Of a stretch of DNA of 22,040 bases, positions 1 to 9,432 are shown in pieces. The position numbers were made by a program, and so were the translations under genes. Every line of letters begins with the position of its first letter. Within the stretch, counting starts at the first letter, position 1. A model generated the notes under the pieces. It had not been told where the DNA came from. It saw nothing but the letters and a program-made list of their open reading frames with translations, and ran no database searches. The stretch is from Saccoglossus kowalevskii (lineage: Eukaryota > Hemichordata > Enteropneusta > Harrimaniidae): contig NW_003111970.1 in the NCBI RefSeq assembly GCF_000003605.2, forward strand, positions 1,028,787-1,050,826, written 5' to 3'.

Positions 1-211
1 ATGCTGTAAAATGACTAATTTTCACTGGGTTTAAATTTCGCTGATTTGCCATTTCAGGCAAATTCAGTGGGTTTTAAATTCACGGTTTTATCATTTAGAT
101 GTTCTATGCTAAATTTTTCATATTCACTGGGTTTTAATTAATTTAGTGCATTTTTCAGTCAGCGAAATAAGCAAAATTAAAACTCAGTGAATAATTAACC
201 CTTTTACAGTA
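1..211. repeat. Foldback (MITE-like) element, subfamily 2, in the intron upstream of the first exon
   Basis: The left end TGCTGTAAAATGACTAATTT and the right end, read on the other strand as TACTGTAAAAGGGTTAATTA, form imperfect inverted repeats. Both continue into a shared inner block resembling TTCACTGGGTTTAAATTTCG. The inner motif recurs around 125-140. Its left boundary may lie outside the window. Relatives occur at 10053-10222 and 18087-18297. Confidence 0.7.
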
Positions 212-447
212 TTTGACACATTATAAGTACATCAGTACACATGTTTGTAGTGTAAGACATCATTTTCTTGACATACTGTAAAGTTAATACATCATATTAT
301 AGACTTTACAGTACATGTAAATACAGGCATGTTTTAATGCTAGATTAATCTTCAGGCATGAAATAAATCAAATATACTCTATTTATAGTGTGATGCATTA
401 TTTATCAGTAGTATATATACCCGTTACCTGTAATTATACTACAAGCC

Positions 448-650
448 TTTTTGAGCATAAATTTTTTTTTTTTTCGTTCAAAATTGGCCAGGTTTGTTCA
501 TATTTTCTACAATTTTCACAGAATGCAATCTATAATTTGGATTGAACAGACAAAATGTGAAGCTGCTTTTTGATCAAAAAATTAAAAATGTTTGTAAACA
601 TTTTCTGAGAAGGAAAGCAGACATCAATTGAAACTATTTTTGTAAGTTGA
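448..650 (+). repeat. Dispersed repeat, copy 1 (+ orientation)
   Basis: This stretch shares an ordered set of motifs with 12248-12425 and 15905-16130: TTCAAAATTGGCCAGGTTTG, TTCATATTTTC, CAATTTTCACAGAATGCAAT, a GAACAGACA core, TTTTTGATCAAAAAATT and GAAACTATTTTTGT. It has no open reading frame of note and no clear termini. Together with 1-211 it fills the intron sequence before the first exon; I see nothing else in 212-756. Confidence 0.55.
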
Positions 651-756
651 CACCATCCGGAGAGTTAAAATGTTACTAGTACCTTGTAAATATCAAACTT
701 ATAAGTCCACGTCATGAACTCATATATGTAATTCAGCGTTTTTTTCGTTTATGTAG

Positions 757-927
757 AATTGTCAGAATGAGGAAGACGCATGGATGATTGAATATCCTGT
801 TACTTTGATTCAGTTCTTGTTATTCCTCTACCATAATACAGCAGACATAGTTCCTCTCTGTATGAGTGGTGATTTTCTCTGTGGATTGGCTGCTACACTT
901 TTCCCGATTAGACCAAATTCTGATCAG
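757..927 (+). CDS. WDFY3: WDFY3 exon, pre-BEACH helical region (first exon in window)
   Basis: This exon encodes 57 residues, including EYPVTLIQFLLFLYHNT and LAATLFPIRPNSDQ, which match the WDFY3 segment just before the NHPAKKF motif. The acceptor is a T-rich tract ending in TTTATGTAG at 756. A second in-frame AG at 764-765 would remove three residues. The donor is CAG|GTAAGG at 927/928. The exon begins and ends in phase 0. The first ATG in this reading frame is internal to the protein and is not a start codon; the true start lies far to the left of the window. Confidence 0.9.
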
Positions 928-1069
928 GTAAGGATTATATACACGACTCTGAGAAGTTTATGGTCTACACATACATTTGTTTTAACCTTGGAAGTAATTT
1001 GACTGATGAAACATGACGCAACTATGTGGTCCTAATGTTGATTATCATGATCTCCTAAATAGGTTACAT

Positions 1070-1375
1070 TTAAAGCGCGTTAGTAATCACGCTGCACATG
1101 TGCGAGATATATGGGTCTCATATAACCAAGATGGCGACTTTGACTGTTGTGCAGATCAACGAGTACGAATTGCTACGTTTCCAAGCTTTAATCGATAATT
1201 TCCATGTGATTGGAATGTATCGAAGGAGTCACCGGCAGAAAATCAATGCAAGTCGTGCCCAGGTCAAACCTCATACTTGTGATTTCCATTTGAAGAGCGC
1301 ATTGGATTATGGGAAAATCAATGTTTATCAACACAAATGTCGCACATGCGCAGCGAGACGACTACCGCGCTTTAA
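1070..1375. mobile_element. TTAA-flanked MITE, copy 1 (306 bases)
   Basis: The ends are inverted repeats of about 34 bases: TTAAAGCGCGTTAGTAATCA at the left, and on the other strand TTAAAGCGCGGTAGTCGTCT at the right, each followed by a GC-rich GCGCATGTGCGA-like stretch. TTAA at both edges fits a four-base target duplication as made by piggyBac-type or Sola3-type transposases; the superfamily is inference. The element is CpG-rich against an AT-rich background. It carries no transposase. Open frames over it (1013-1198 and 1098-1451) are not conserved in the second copy and are not genes. Confidence 0.88.
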
Positions 1376-1631
1376 ATATGATTTTTGTGACACAAGCATA
1401 CTGTGTTCTTCTAAACATACCGTTAGATTATATTTAAATTTATACTTATAATTTGTTCTAAATGATTATGTGAACTAAACATTTTATGTTTCAGCTTACT
1501 GATTGTACGACACAAACATGCCATGTTCTTCAAAACATATTATATTATTTGAAGCAAAGCCAACAAAAATAAATTCTGTGTTTTCAGTGATCCAACCTGC
1601 CAAAAAAACAACAAAAACAAACATTTATTTT

Positions 1632-2290
1632 ATGCAAATGAAGTCCAAATTATTTATTATATGCAAATGATGTCCAAATTATTTATTTCTATGCAAATGA
1701 GGTCCAAGTTATTTATTTCTATGCAAATGAGGTCCAAATTATTTATTTCTATGCAAATGAGGTCCAAATTATTTATTTCTATGCAAATGAGGTCCAAATT
1801 ATTTATTTCTATGCAAATGAGGTCCAAATTATTTATTTCTATGCAAATGAGGTCCAAATTATTTATTTCTGTGCAAATGAGGTCCAAATTATTTATTTCT
1901 ATGCAAATGAGGTCCAAATTATTTATTTCTATGCAAATGAGGTCCAAATTATTTATTTCTGTGCAAATGAGGTCCAAATTATTTATTTCTATGCAAATGA
2001 GGTCCAAATTATTTATTTCTATGCAAATGAGGTCCAAATTATTTATTTCTATGCAAATGAGGTCCAAATTATTTATTTCTATGCAAATGAGGTCCAAATT
2101 ATTTATTTCTGTGCAAATGAGGTCCAAATTATTTATTTCTATGCAAATGAGGTCCAAATTATTTATTTCTATGCAAATGAGGTCCAAATTATTTATTTCT
2201 ATGCAAATGAGGTCCAAATTATTTATTTCTATGCAAATGAGGTCCAAATTATTTATTTCTATGCAAATGAGGTCCAAATTATTTATTTCT
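1632..2290 (+). repeat. 30-base minisatellite, 22 copies, each with an octamer motif
   Basis: A first degenerate copy (1632-1660) is followed by 21 units of exactly 30 bases (1661-2290). Each unit starts ATGCAAATGAGGTCCAAATT and ends in ATTTATTTCT. Three units (1871, 1961, 2111) have GTGCAAAT, one has AAGTT for AAATT and one has ATGATGTCC; the rest are identical. The array is open on both strands only because 30 is divisible by three and the unit lacks stops in those frames. It lies in an intron. ATGCAAAT is the consensus POU (Oct) octamer. Confidence 0.97.
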
Positions 2291-2942
2291 ATGTAAATTA
2301 GTTATGGTCATTACACAAATGTTGTATTTTTTTATTTCATTTACTTCCTTGTATGTTGTGAATGATTGCACTTACTTTTCAGAATATATTTCTTTAATAT
2401 GACTAAGTTTGATCCCTTTTTACATCTACAGTTAAAATCATGATTATGTTCTCACAAAAAAGTATAACTCATTGGGAAAAAATAAAATAAAAAGTATACC
2501 TCGTATTTTTTAAGACTGTTACCGGAAACACCAAATTTGTTTTTATTTGGCATGATTCAAAATTATCATTCTATTTATCATATTAATTAATAAGTATCAA
2601 TAGATTCTAGTCTTTTCCATATTGTTTCCAAACTGCATATTTGATGGTTCTTTTCTTTAGGATTCACACTACACTGCTAAGCACATCCCCCCCCCCCCCT
2701 AACCGGCCACCCACTCAATTGGCTACTCAACTACTCAAAATTTGAACTCAATAAATTTAGCCAATCAGAAAACTTGTTGTCTGACAACCAATCAAGTTTG
2801 GGATTTCAAAATAGTTTGACTCCACTGCCATTAGTGATGTTAATTTTCATCTTGTGTTCTTAACATTTGCTTTTATTCTTTCTTTCTTTGCATTATATAA
2901 ATATATGTTATAAACTGTACTTTTGTTTTCTATTTTTCAAAG

Positions 2943-2972
2943 GGTGGCTCAGTTTTGGAAGAGTTTGTTGTG
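2943..2972 (+). CDS. WDFY3: Candidate WDFY3 microexon of 30 bases (possibly alternative)
   Basis: Thirty bases encode GGSVLEEFVV and are bounded by a strong polypyrimidine acceptor (TTTTCTATTTTTCAAAG at 2942) and a consensus donor GTATGT at 2973. The block is phase 0 on both sides and sits between two phase-0 junctions, so its inclusion adds ten residues without breaking the frame. Human WDFY3 as I recall it has no such insertion between the RPYSEM and GSPAEEF segments, so this would be lineage-specific or alternatively spliced. It could also be a chance match of splice signals. Confidence 0.45.
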
Positions 2973-4461
2973 GTATGTTCAAGTTATTCAGATAGTTGCC
3001 AGTTGTTTTCAGTTTGCTTCTGTACATGTGTGCACACTAATTATTTTGCCTTTATAGAGTAGTTCAGTTCATCAATGAAAACATTCTCCATATTGGTATC
3101 ATTTATAACAACACTGTTTATGGTCAATAACCGTAAAAACTAAGAAGTTTGGACCACTTTTAAATAATTAGTTTTTAAAGCCATCAAGTTTTGAACTGGC
3201 AGAACTTTTAAAGTACAGCAAAAGGAAAGCAAAATTTCCATCAAAACACAATAATTTGAAATATGAATGGCCAAAAAAAAACAGTACACAGATACTACTT
3301 AGTTAACCCTGCGGAAAAGACTTGTAGATTTATTTTGCTAATAGGTAAAATACATTTCATTTGTTATCATCGTGAAAGCTGTTAAACCATTTTCAGTATG
3401 TGTTTTAACTTTTAAAAAGTGCTAATAACCTATTAAAACAACATAATCATGTAACAGTGTTTATTAAAATAAATACTTTTTTTTGTTCATTGGTTATTTT
3501 AAATTCTGAATGCTGGGAATTTCCATAATCACATGACCTCAAGTGTTTATCATATCATCATATCCACAGTCAATAGCTGACAGCAATGTTTTTTTGAGAA
3601 ATGACCAAGTAAACATGAAACAGCAAAGTTAAACGTTTGTGGCTTAAGCTTGGGTATTTTAATCATTAACATACTTTATTATATTGCATGGTTTTTGTCT
3701 TCGCACTTTGTTTGATTTGACTTATGTCCTCTTTTGCATTCTTCAAGTACATCGTTTCCAATATTTAGAAATTGTTGAAATCATAACCATAGTTTTTGGT
3801 AAAAAACAATCTTGGAAATTTGAAGCAATATCAAGTTTAGCTTGTTCATTAAACTTCAAAATTGGGGAATTTCAAGAACATAGAAAGGGATTAATGTAGA
3901 AGAAAATGTTTCAATTAAAGTTTAAATCTGTATTTTGACTTGAATTTCTTCACTTTCTCTACTTATAATGTTTTGTGTTTTATATTAAGTTGTGTTAAAA
4001 CTAATATTTATACATGTAACTTTTGTGACTTCTCTGAAACTGGTGCTAAGCTTCAAAATGGCTGCTTCCATATCACTGAACTTACCGGCTTCCCTGTAAT
4101 CCCACAAACCAACTTTTTTTATGCTGAATTTCATCTTTGGAATTCATTTTCGCTGAGCCTGCAAGTTTTGTTTATTTGAGTGAGGTAATTTTGTGAAAAA
4201 TAATAAGAAACTGATATCTTCAGTCTCCAGCTATGTCAAAAAAATAAATTCTATGTGAATGTGGTTGCATGTATGCGTTTGCAATCATAATAGTTTTGGT
4301 AATTTGAACATTGTACAGTTTGACCGATTCTCAGATAATGTATTCTAGTTTTGTGATTTCTATCATACAACCGCAGACTAGAAGTTTATTACCCTTAATT
4401 TTATCTACCTTTGGTTATATACATCTCCCCATTTGTAACATACTTGTGTAGTTTTACATTG

Positions 4462-4475
4462 CCACTAGAGGGCAG
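4462..4475 (+). promoter_or_regulatory. CTCF-like motif CCACTAGAGGGCAG
   Basis: The 14 bases fit the core animal CTCF recognition sequence (CCASYAGRKGGCRS). They sit inside a short inverted repeat (TTACATTGCC at 4456-4465 against GGCAGTGTAA at 4471-4480, nine of ten paired). CTCF exists in many bilaterians, but occupancy here is unknown, and the inverted repeat leaves open that this is part of a repeat end. Confidence 0.4.
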
Positions 4476-4796
4476 TGTAACCTCTAGAAGACAATATAAT
4501 AAATGGTTCATTAATATCTTTCCTATATAATATGTGATGGTGAGAAATAAAAGATTTCCTTTTCATGTCAGCAAATTTGTAAATTCATGGTCATTGCAAG
4601 GTTCAACAGCATCCAAACTTACTTCTAAAAATCTTTTGATATTCATACATACAAGTATACACATTAAAGTTTTATTCAAAATTTGGCCAAACTTTTAGCA
4701 TAAAAAGAAAAATTGTTTTTGTCAGTAATGAGTGTGGGAATTTTAACATCAAATTAATGCATATGTTTATCTTGTTATTTTTGTATGGAGATATAA

Positions 4797-4997
4797 CCTG
4801 CTTTATTTTCACTTGGAATTTTTTTTTTTTTATTTTCGCCTGATGGTTGAATCAGTGAAAATATAATCCAGTCAAAATACCTTTTTGCCTATATTTTACA
4901 TTCAACTCGTCAAAAATCAGTAAAAAATAAACTTCAAACAAAACAGCCAAAATTAATCCCAGCGATAAGCAAAAATTAAAAATATGATTACTGTAAA
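4797..4997. repeat. Foldback element, subfamily 1, decayed copy
   Basis: It matches the copies at 5952-6161 and 7092-7289 over the left end (CTTTATTTTCACTTGGAATT), the centre (TTTACATTCAACTCGTC, AAAATCAGT) and CAGCAAAAATTAA-like right parts, ending in TTACTGTAAAAG. The termini are more diverged than in the other two, so it is older. Confidence 0.65.
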
Positions 4998-5317
4998 AGA
5001 CTTTTAATAGATTTTATGAAATTAGTTTGGATGCTGTTTAATGTGAGCCTATCATGGATGTTTCAGATATCTGTACTCCAACTGTGTGTACTGTGAATTA
5101 CTTTATTTAAAAGCTGAGAATATTTTACAGAGTATAGCAATATGGGTTCACCTATACACATCATTTTTACCAATTTGGTATCAATGACACAAACTCCAGA
5201 GAAAAAATATTTGTTACTGAATTTTTTTCCCATGATTTCAGCAAAAACAACCAAAATAATGTAATCTACAGTACATGTCTTGTTCATTCAATTTAGCCTG
5301 TGTACTATACATCTAAC

Positions 5318-5450
5318 TTAAAGGGCGGCAGTCGTCGTGCCTCGTCCTGTTCGATATGGGACTCATAGCGACGTATACAACGCATGTAAAATACATTGTT
5401 TATTTACATGAAATTCGAACATACGCTGTGCGACGACCACCGCGCTTTAA
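5318..5450. mobile_element. TTAA-flanked MITE, short deletion derivative (133 bases)
   Basis: The left end TTAAAGGGCGGCAGTCGTCG and the right end, on the other strand TTAAAGCGCGGTGGTCGTCG, pair over 20 bases with three mismatches and match the ends of the elements at 1070 and 11770. The inner GATATGGGACTCATA resembles GATATATGGGTCTCATA in the full copies. About 170 inner bases are absent. An ORF at 5356-5571 starts inside it and is not a gene. Confidence 0.8.
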
Positions 5451-5723
5451 AATATATATAGTCAATGTTCACCGCATCCATTCTGTCTTGATACTGGTTT
5501 CTGTGCATCTTTTGGTGACTGCATATTGTAGTGGTGGTTGTTACTCACTCTTCTACATTTTTACTGACTAGAATTCCTAATATTCCAGTTTTCAAATGAT
5601 TGCTTAGCTTCCTAGTGTTTTTTAACCCAACTAGTGCACAAGTGATCATATACCTGTGATCGCTTCAGCGGTCGTTTTCCCCTGATAGCTGTGTTAATGA
5701 TTTCTTGTCTTTTCTTCATATAG

Positions 5724-5771
5724 GTTAGTGAAACTGGAAGTGAGTTGTCTTCGCCAGCCGATGATTACAGG
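5724..5771 (+). CDS. WDFY3: WDFY3 exon of 16 codons
   Basis: This short exon encodes VSETGSELSSPADDYR, matching the human segment containing DDEVGSPAEEF. The acceptor is TTTCTTCATATAG at 5723 and the donor is AGG|GTGAGA at 5771/5772. It starts and ends in phase 0. The Ser/Asp/Glu content suggests a flexible loop between helical repeats. Confidence 0.85.
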
Positions 5772-5951
5772 GTGAGATTTCCATTTTGTAGATCAAATCA
5801 ATAAATCTTTTTCCAGTCACTGCAAAATTTCCTGTTACGCATGAAAACAAAAACGGGACAAACAATAAGGTCATAGCATCATAGTGACATTAAAACTTCA
5901 GACTAGATCTTCTCACTAGATTTTGAGGTGTTTCCGTGCTTAATATTGTAT

Positions 5952-6161
5952 TACTGTAAAATACTTTATTTTCACTTGGAATTAATTTTAGCTATTTTCG
6001 GTGAAGGAATGATTCAGTGAAAATAAAATCCAGCGAATATACCTATTTTCCTTTATTTTACATTCAACTCATCAGAAATCAGTGAAAATAAATTCCATAA
6101 AAAACACCCAAAAGTCTTTCAGCAAAAATTAATTCCAGCTAAAATAAAGTATTTTACAGTA
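5952..6161. mobile_element. Foldback MITE, subfamily 1, copy A (210 bases)
   Basis: The left end TACTGTAAAATACTTTATTT is matched on the other strand by the right end TACTGTAAAATACTTTATTT, and the pairing continues through TTAGCT. The flanking TA on both sides would fit a Tc1/mariner-type target duplication (inference). Inside are two short GTGAAAATAAA motifs in repeat. No transposase is encoded. Confidence 0.85.
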
Positions 6162-6430
6162 TACACATTTGATGACGGTCAATTTTGTATCACAATGCCA
6201 TATTTTTCCTTGAAAGGTCAACATTTAACATTGAGCGATAAAAAGAGATTCAAGTTCAAAATAAATTATTTGATTATTTTATTTTGATGCATGCCTTTAA
6301 CACAATGTGCAAGATTTCGCTTATTGAAACCAATAAACTGTAATTTTCACCCTTGTGAAAATTCAATGAAACTTTCTATGTAGGTTCTTTGGGATACACT
6401 ACTTACATGATTAGTTTTGAGTCGAAATCT

Positions 6431-6690
6431 GTGCATAATAATTGCCTAATTTGCATAAACTGCACACTCTTTGGCTGTTCCACAAATATCTTGATACATA
6501 ATCAGTGCTCTATTAAAGACTATCTACATCTGTTTAGTTCTTGAAATTTGTGCATACTAATTGCCTAATTTGCATAAACTGCACACTCTTTGGCTGTTCC
6601 ACAAATATCTTGATACATAATCAGTGCTCTTAGACTATCTACACCTGTTTAGTTCTTGACATTTGTGCATAATAATTGCCTAATTTGCAT
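6431..6690 (+). repeat. Tandem duplication of a 115-119-base unit, 2.2 copies
   Basis: Unit 1 is 6431-6549 and unit 2 is 6550-6664, differing mainly by a four-base gap (TATTAAAGAC against TTAGAC) and a few substitutions; a third partial copy ends at 6690. Each starts GTGCATA(A/C)TAATTGCCTAA and carries ATTTGCAT, the reverse complement of the POU octamer, at 6449, 6568 and 6683. Confidence 0.93.
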
Positions 6691-6851
6691 TGTAATATTA
6701 GCCAATTGGACGATTTCGTGTTGATATCTCAAGAACCACTCGTTAGATTTTGGTGAAGCTTTGTACATAGATTCTCTAAGATAACCCACTCACGTCATCA
6801 TCCTGAGGCTATGAGAGTTTTTTTAAAGTTTTCTTTGATTACTATTTACAG

Positions 6852-6912
6852 TTATGGTCTGGATCAGAGGTGAATGTAAGAACACCGATAGAAAGAGGCA
6901 ACTCAATACCAG
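6852..6912 (+). CDS. WDFY3: WDFY3 exon, linker before the LTTHPARKF motif
   Basis: The exon encodes LWSGSEVNVRTPIERGNSIP plus the first base of a glycine codon. The acceptor is CTATTTACAG at 6851 and the donor is CAG|GTATTA at 6912/6913. It enters in phase 0 and leaves in phase 1, which fits the next exon. The sequence itself is poorly conserved; the call rests on the splice sites, the frame and the position. Confidence 0.8.
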
Positions 6913-7091
6913 GTATTAATTACTTTAGGTTTTTTTCAGTGAAACATTCAAATTTTTTTTTTAACGTTTTTTGTGTGCAAGTGCTAACGTATACTGTATT
7001 TAGTCTGCTAGAAGCACTGCTCAGTGATAAGCACTAGCTCGCAATCTGTTGTAACAACATTGCCTGTAATTTGTTTATTAACAGTGATACA

Positions 7092-7289
7092 TACTGTAAA
7101 ATACTTTATTTTCGCTTGGAATTAATTTTCGCTATGATTCAGTGAAAATAAAATCCAGCGAATATCCTTTTTTATCCTATATTTAACATTCAACTCATCA
7201 AAAATCAGTGAAAACAAATTCCATACAAAACACCCAAAAAGTCTTTTCAGCAAAAATTAATTCCAGCTAAAATAAAGTATTTCACAGTA
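7092..7289. mobile_element. Foldback MITE, subfamily 1, copy B (198 bases)
   Basis: The ends TACTGTAAAATACTTTATTT and, on the other strand, TACTGTGAAATACTTTATTT pair over more than 25 bases. The interior matches copy A closely, lacking about 12 bases on the left. The flanks read ATA and TAT, again consistent with insertion at TA. Confidence 0.85.
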
Positions 7290-7405
7290 TATGTTTATTC
7301 AATAACTACATGTACTTCAGCTAACAACACCATTAATTTTTTAAATTTTCAGTTCTTGTCAAATAGTTACTGGGTATGCACACATGATTAAAAGTACGAT
7401 GTTCT

Positions 7406-7541
7406 ATTAGCCACAGTTCTAGCAATATATCATTTCCATTCAGGTTTATAAATCATTTAATGGATGTGTGATATTAGCCACAGTTCTAGCAATATGTCAT
7501 TTCCATTCAGGTTTATAAATCATTTAATGGATGCATGATAT
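7406..7541 (+). repeat. 67-base direct duplication
   Basis: The block starting ATTAGCCACAGTTCTAGCAA and running through TTCCATTCAGGTTTATAAAT occurs at 7406 and 7473 with only three or four differences (ATAT/ATGT, GTGTG/GCATG). A degraded start of a third copy (ATTCGCCACA) follows near 7540. It is intronic and recent. Confidence 0.9.
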
Positions 7542-7660
7542 TCGCCACATAAATAGCCATTGTTTGAAACGTCTAGCTATTTTTAATAGTTACTTAGATC
7601 AAGGATTACCAAATATTATCTACAATTACATGGAATGTCACTTTTATTTTTCAAATATAG

Positions 7661-7782
7661 GAATTTTGACAACTCACCCAGCAAGGAAGTTTGTGTTTGA
7701 TTTCTTGCGAGTGATTGTAGTTGACAGTCTGTCTCTACCACAGCCAAGTAAAGGAGCACCAGTGTTGGATTTATTACTTGAG
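7661..7782 (+). CDS. WDFY3: WDFY3 exon, conserved LTTHPARKFVFDFLR segment
   Basis: The exon encodes GILTTHPARKFVFDFLRVI, then VVDSLSLPQPSKGAPVLDLLLE, and aligns closely with a helical segment of WDFY3 (human YLTNHPAKKFVFDFMR). The acceptor is TTTCAAATATAG at 7660 and the donor is GAG|GTAAAA at 7782/7783. Phase 1 in, phase 0 out. Confidence 0.93.
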
Positions 7783-9230
7783 GTAAAAATAGTGATTCAT
7801 ACACTAATAGCCACACATGTTTTACTCCATACATGTATGTTATGATCTGTATTTTAGTGTATAGTCATGGACCTGATTTGTGTTTTAATGTCAGGTAATA
7901 TTTTTCATATTCTCTACCTTCATGAAAAGAGGTATTTTTACTTTAAATCAAGATTAAATCAAATCATGGACAATGTGGTAAGAACAGTCATCAGAATAGG
8001 ATTTCTGTGAAAGTCTTAAAAAACAGGCTTGTTTTTAAAGCCTTAAAAAATTCGGAAATATAAGAAATTTTTTAGGTTCTTAAAAGGTCTGAAATTTAAA
8101 ATTAATTCCTCGAATTCGGAAGTTTGCAACTAATTGTGCTTAAATTTAGGGCAATGTAATATTTGTTTCTTTGTTTCCATATAAGTCAAATTAACAGAGT
8201 CTGAATGCTGAACATGTTGAAACGCATCTGAAATGCTTTTAGAAGGTTCGTAAAAAACGTCTGAAATTGATAAACACTGGATATATGCAATTAAAGTATT
8301 AGCTGTAATTCCCCCAATTTTTAATTTTTTTTTTATGACCAACAATTTTTTTTTCTGGAAAATAATAAATGTCCATTTGTTACGTTTGATTACTTGATAT
8401 ACGTATAGTTTGATAAGTCACTTTTTTGTTCCACCTTGCAATGGTAAAAGTTGTGATTTATTGTGAATACACACTAAACATGCACTTTAATGTGGCTGAC
8501 AATAGACCATTCTAGTCATCACAGGGGCGCTAAAAATTGCCATAACCCAGCGCTAACAGTGATGATGTATTCATAGAACACAGTATAGTGTGTTAAAAAG
8601 ATAAAATCAGAACAACATGTGTAGACAGTAAAGAAACTCTTCAACTTTCTCCTACTGCATTATTTTGCTGTGATTTTCGAATCCCTTGAGCCCTTGAGAA
8701 ATCATTTCCATGCCACAACTGTTATTAATCAATATTTTAGAATTTGTTTACTTGTTTGTTCGTCTACACATCTTCATGAATATTTAATCACATTCTGTAA
8801 TGTCTAGTAACGCCGTGAATCGGTTGAGCTGGCGGACCACTGTTAAGTTTCGTAAAGTTTCAGTATTCACATATCAGTAAATATAAACTTCATACAAAAC
8901 AGATAAAACAGCTAAATTAAAGTATTTCACAGTACCTAGCATAAATGTTAGGCAAAAACTTTCTCAATCATACCACTCGGCCTTCCATATATGCCATGTT
9001 GTCCTAAGAAAGAGTGGGGAATAATAGTGTTAGACTGGTACTGAATATAGGATATTAGAAATATATCTACAATAGAGCCACATATGAACTAACAAATGTT
9101 TTTTTCGTGGCATGATCAGTACAACACTGATTATTTATACTAGTGTTCATTCACGTTTCATCACATGCACTCAGAATATTAAACTTAGTGGTATTTGGTA
9201 TATTTAAATGTACATGTTTTATATTATTAG
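7783..9230 (+). other. WDFY3 intron between exons 7782 and 9231
   Basis: Mostly unique AT-rich sequence. It includes a run of related phrases around 8000-8260 (TCTTAAAA, GGTTCTTAAAAGGTCTGAAA, GGTTCGTAAAAAACGTCTGA), which may be a decayed local repeat, and a foldback remnant (8866-8934). The ORF 8130-8345 on the minus strand is not supported. Confidence 0.75.
8866..8934. repeat. Foldback element, subfamily 1, right-end fragment
   Basis: The stretch from ATCAGTAAATATAAACTTCA through CTAAATTAAAGTATTTCACA to AGTA matches the right third of copies A and B. The left two thirds are missing. Confidence 0.65.
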
Positions 9231-9432
9231 GCATCTCCAGAGCGAGCAAGCCATGCTTTAGTACGAGAGTTTCAGACTGAAGTAATGATGAATTTAATGG
9301 ACCATTTACTGGCGGCAGATGCTTTGCTGGGAGAAGAAGCAGCTCTACCAATCACCATTGGTGGCAGTTACAGCAATTTGGTTCAGAATATCTTCTATTT
9401 CACATCACGAGTGGTAGATAAGTTATGGCAAG
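9231..9432 (+). CDS. WDFY3: WDFY3 exon, DHLLAADALLGEEAALPIT segment
   Basis: The exon encodes 67 codons plus one base. They start ASPERASHALVREFQTE, continue with MDHLLAADALLGEEAALPIT and end SRVVDKLWQG, a very well conserved WDFY3 stretch. The acceptor is ATATTATTAG at 9230. The donor CAAG|GTGAAA at 9433 is weak but conserved in position relative to the protein. Phase 0 in, phase 1 out. Confidence 0.94.

Larger units (their letters stand above)
928..2942 (+). other. WDFY3 intron between exons 757-927 and 2943-2972
   Basis: The intron begins GTAAGG and ends CAAAG. Besides the MITE and the 30-base array it holds a 13-C tract (2687-2699) and a pair of CCAAT boxes around a small hairpin (2759-2800). 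The remainder is AT-rich with no coding segment that I can recognise. If the microexon is not used, the intron extends to 5723. Confidence 0.8.
2973..5723 (+). other. WDFY3 intron between the candidate microexon and exon 5724-5771
   Basis: This AT-rich intron contains a CTCF-like motif (4462-4475), a decayed foldback element (4797-4997) and a short MITE (5318-5450). Open frames at 3684-3899 and 3940-4179 show no protein similarity that I recognise and no suitable context, and are treated as chance. Confidence 0.8.
5772..6851 (+). other. WDFY3 intron between exons 5724-5771 and 6852-6912
   Basis: It holds a foldback element (5952-6161) and a tandem duplication (6431-6690). The rest is AT-rich; 6190-6290 shares a motif string (AACATTGA, ATTCAAGTTCAAAAT) with 18640-18700, a weak hint of another dispersed repeat. 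Confidence 0.8.
6913..7660 (+). other. WDFY3 intron between exons 6852-6912 and 7661-7782
   Basis: It holds foldback copy B (7092-7289) and a 67-base duplication (7406-7541). No coding segment is seen; the ORF 7531-7845 only overlaps the true exon in its frame. Confidence 0.8.

Noticed and set aside
1098-1451. 117-residue open frame
   Set aside because: It lies within the MITE and is interrupted by stops and indels in the second copy.
1632-2290. Possible CRISPR array
   Set aside because: Units are head to tail with no unique spacers, and the context is a eukaryotic split gene. The same holds for the other three arrays.
1657-2296. Long repetitive open frames on both strands (over 200 residues each)
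   Set aside because: They are the 30-base array read in a stop-free frame; the unit length is divisible by three, both strands are open, and the location is inside an intron. No protein similarity.
3684-4179. Two AT-rich open frames of about 75 residues
   Set aside because: Intronic, compositionally like the surrounding DNA, no recognisable similarity and no matching splice phase with WDFY3.
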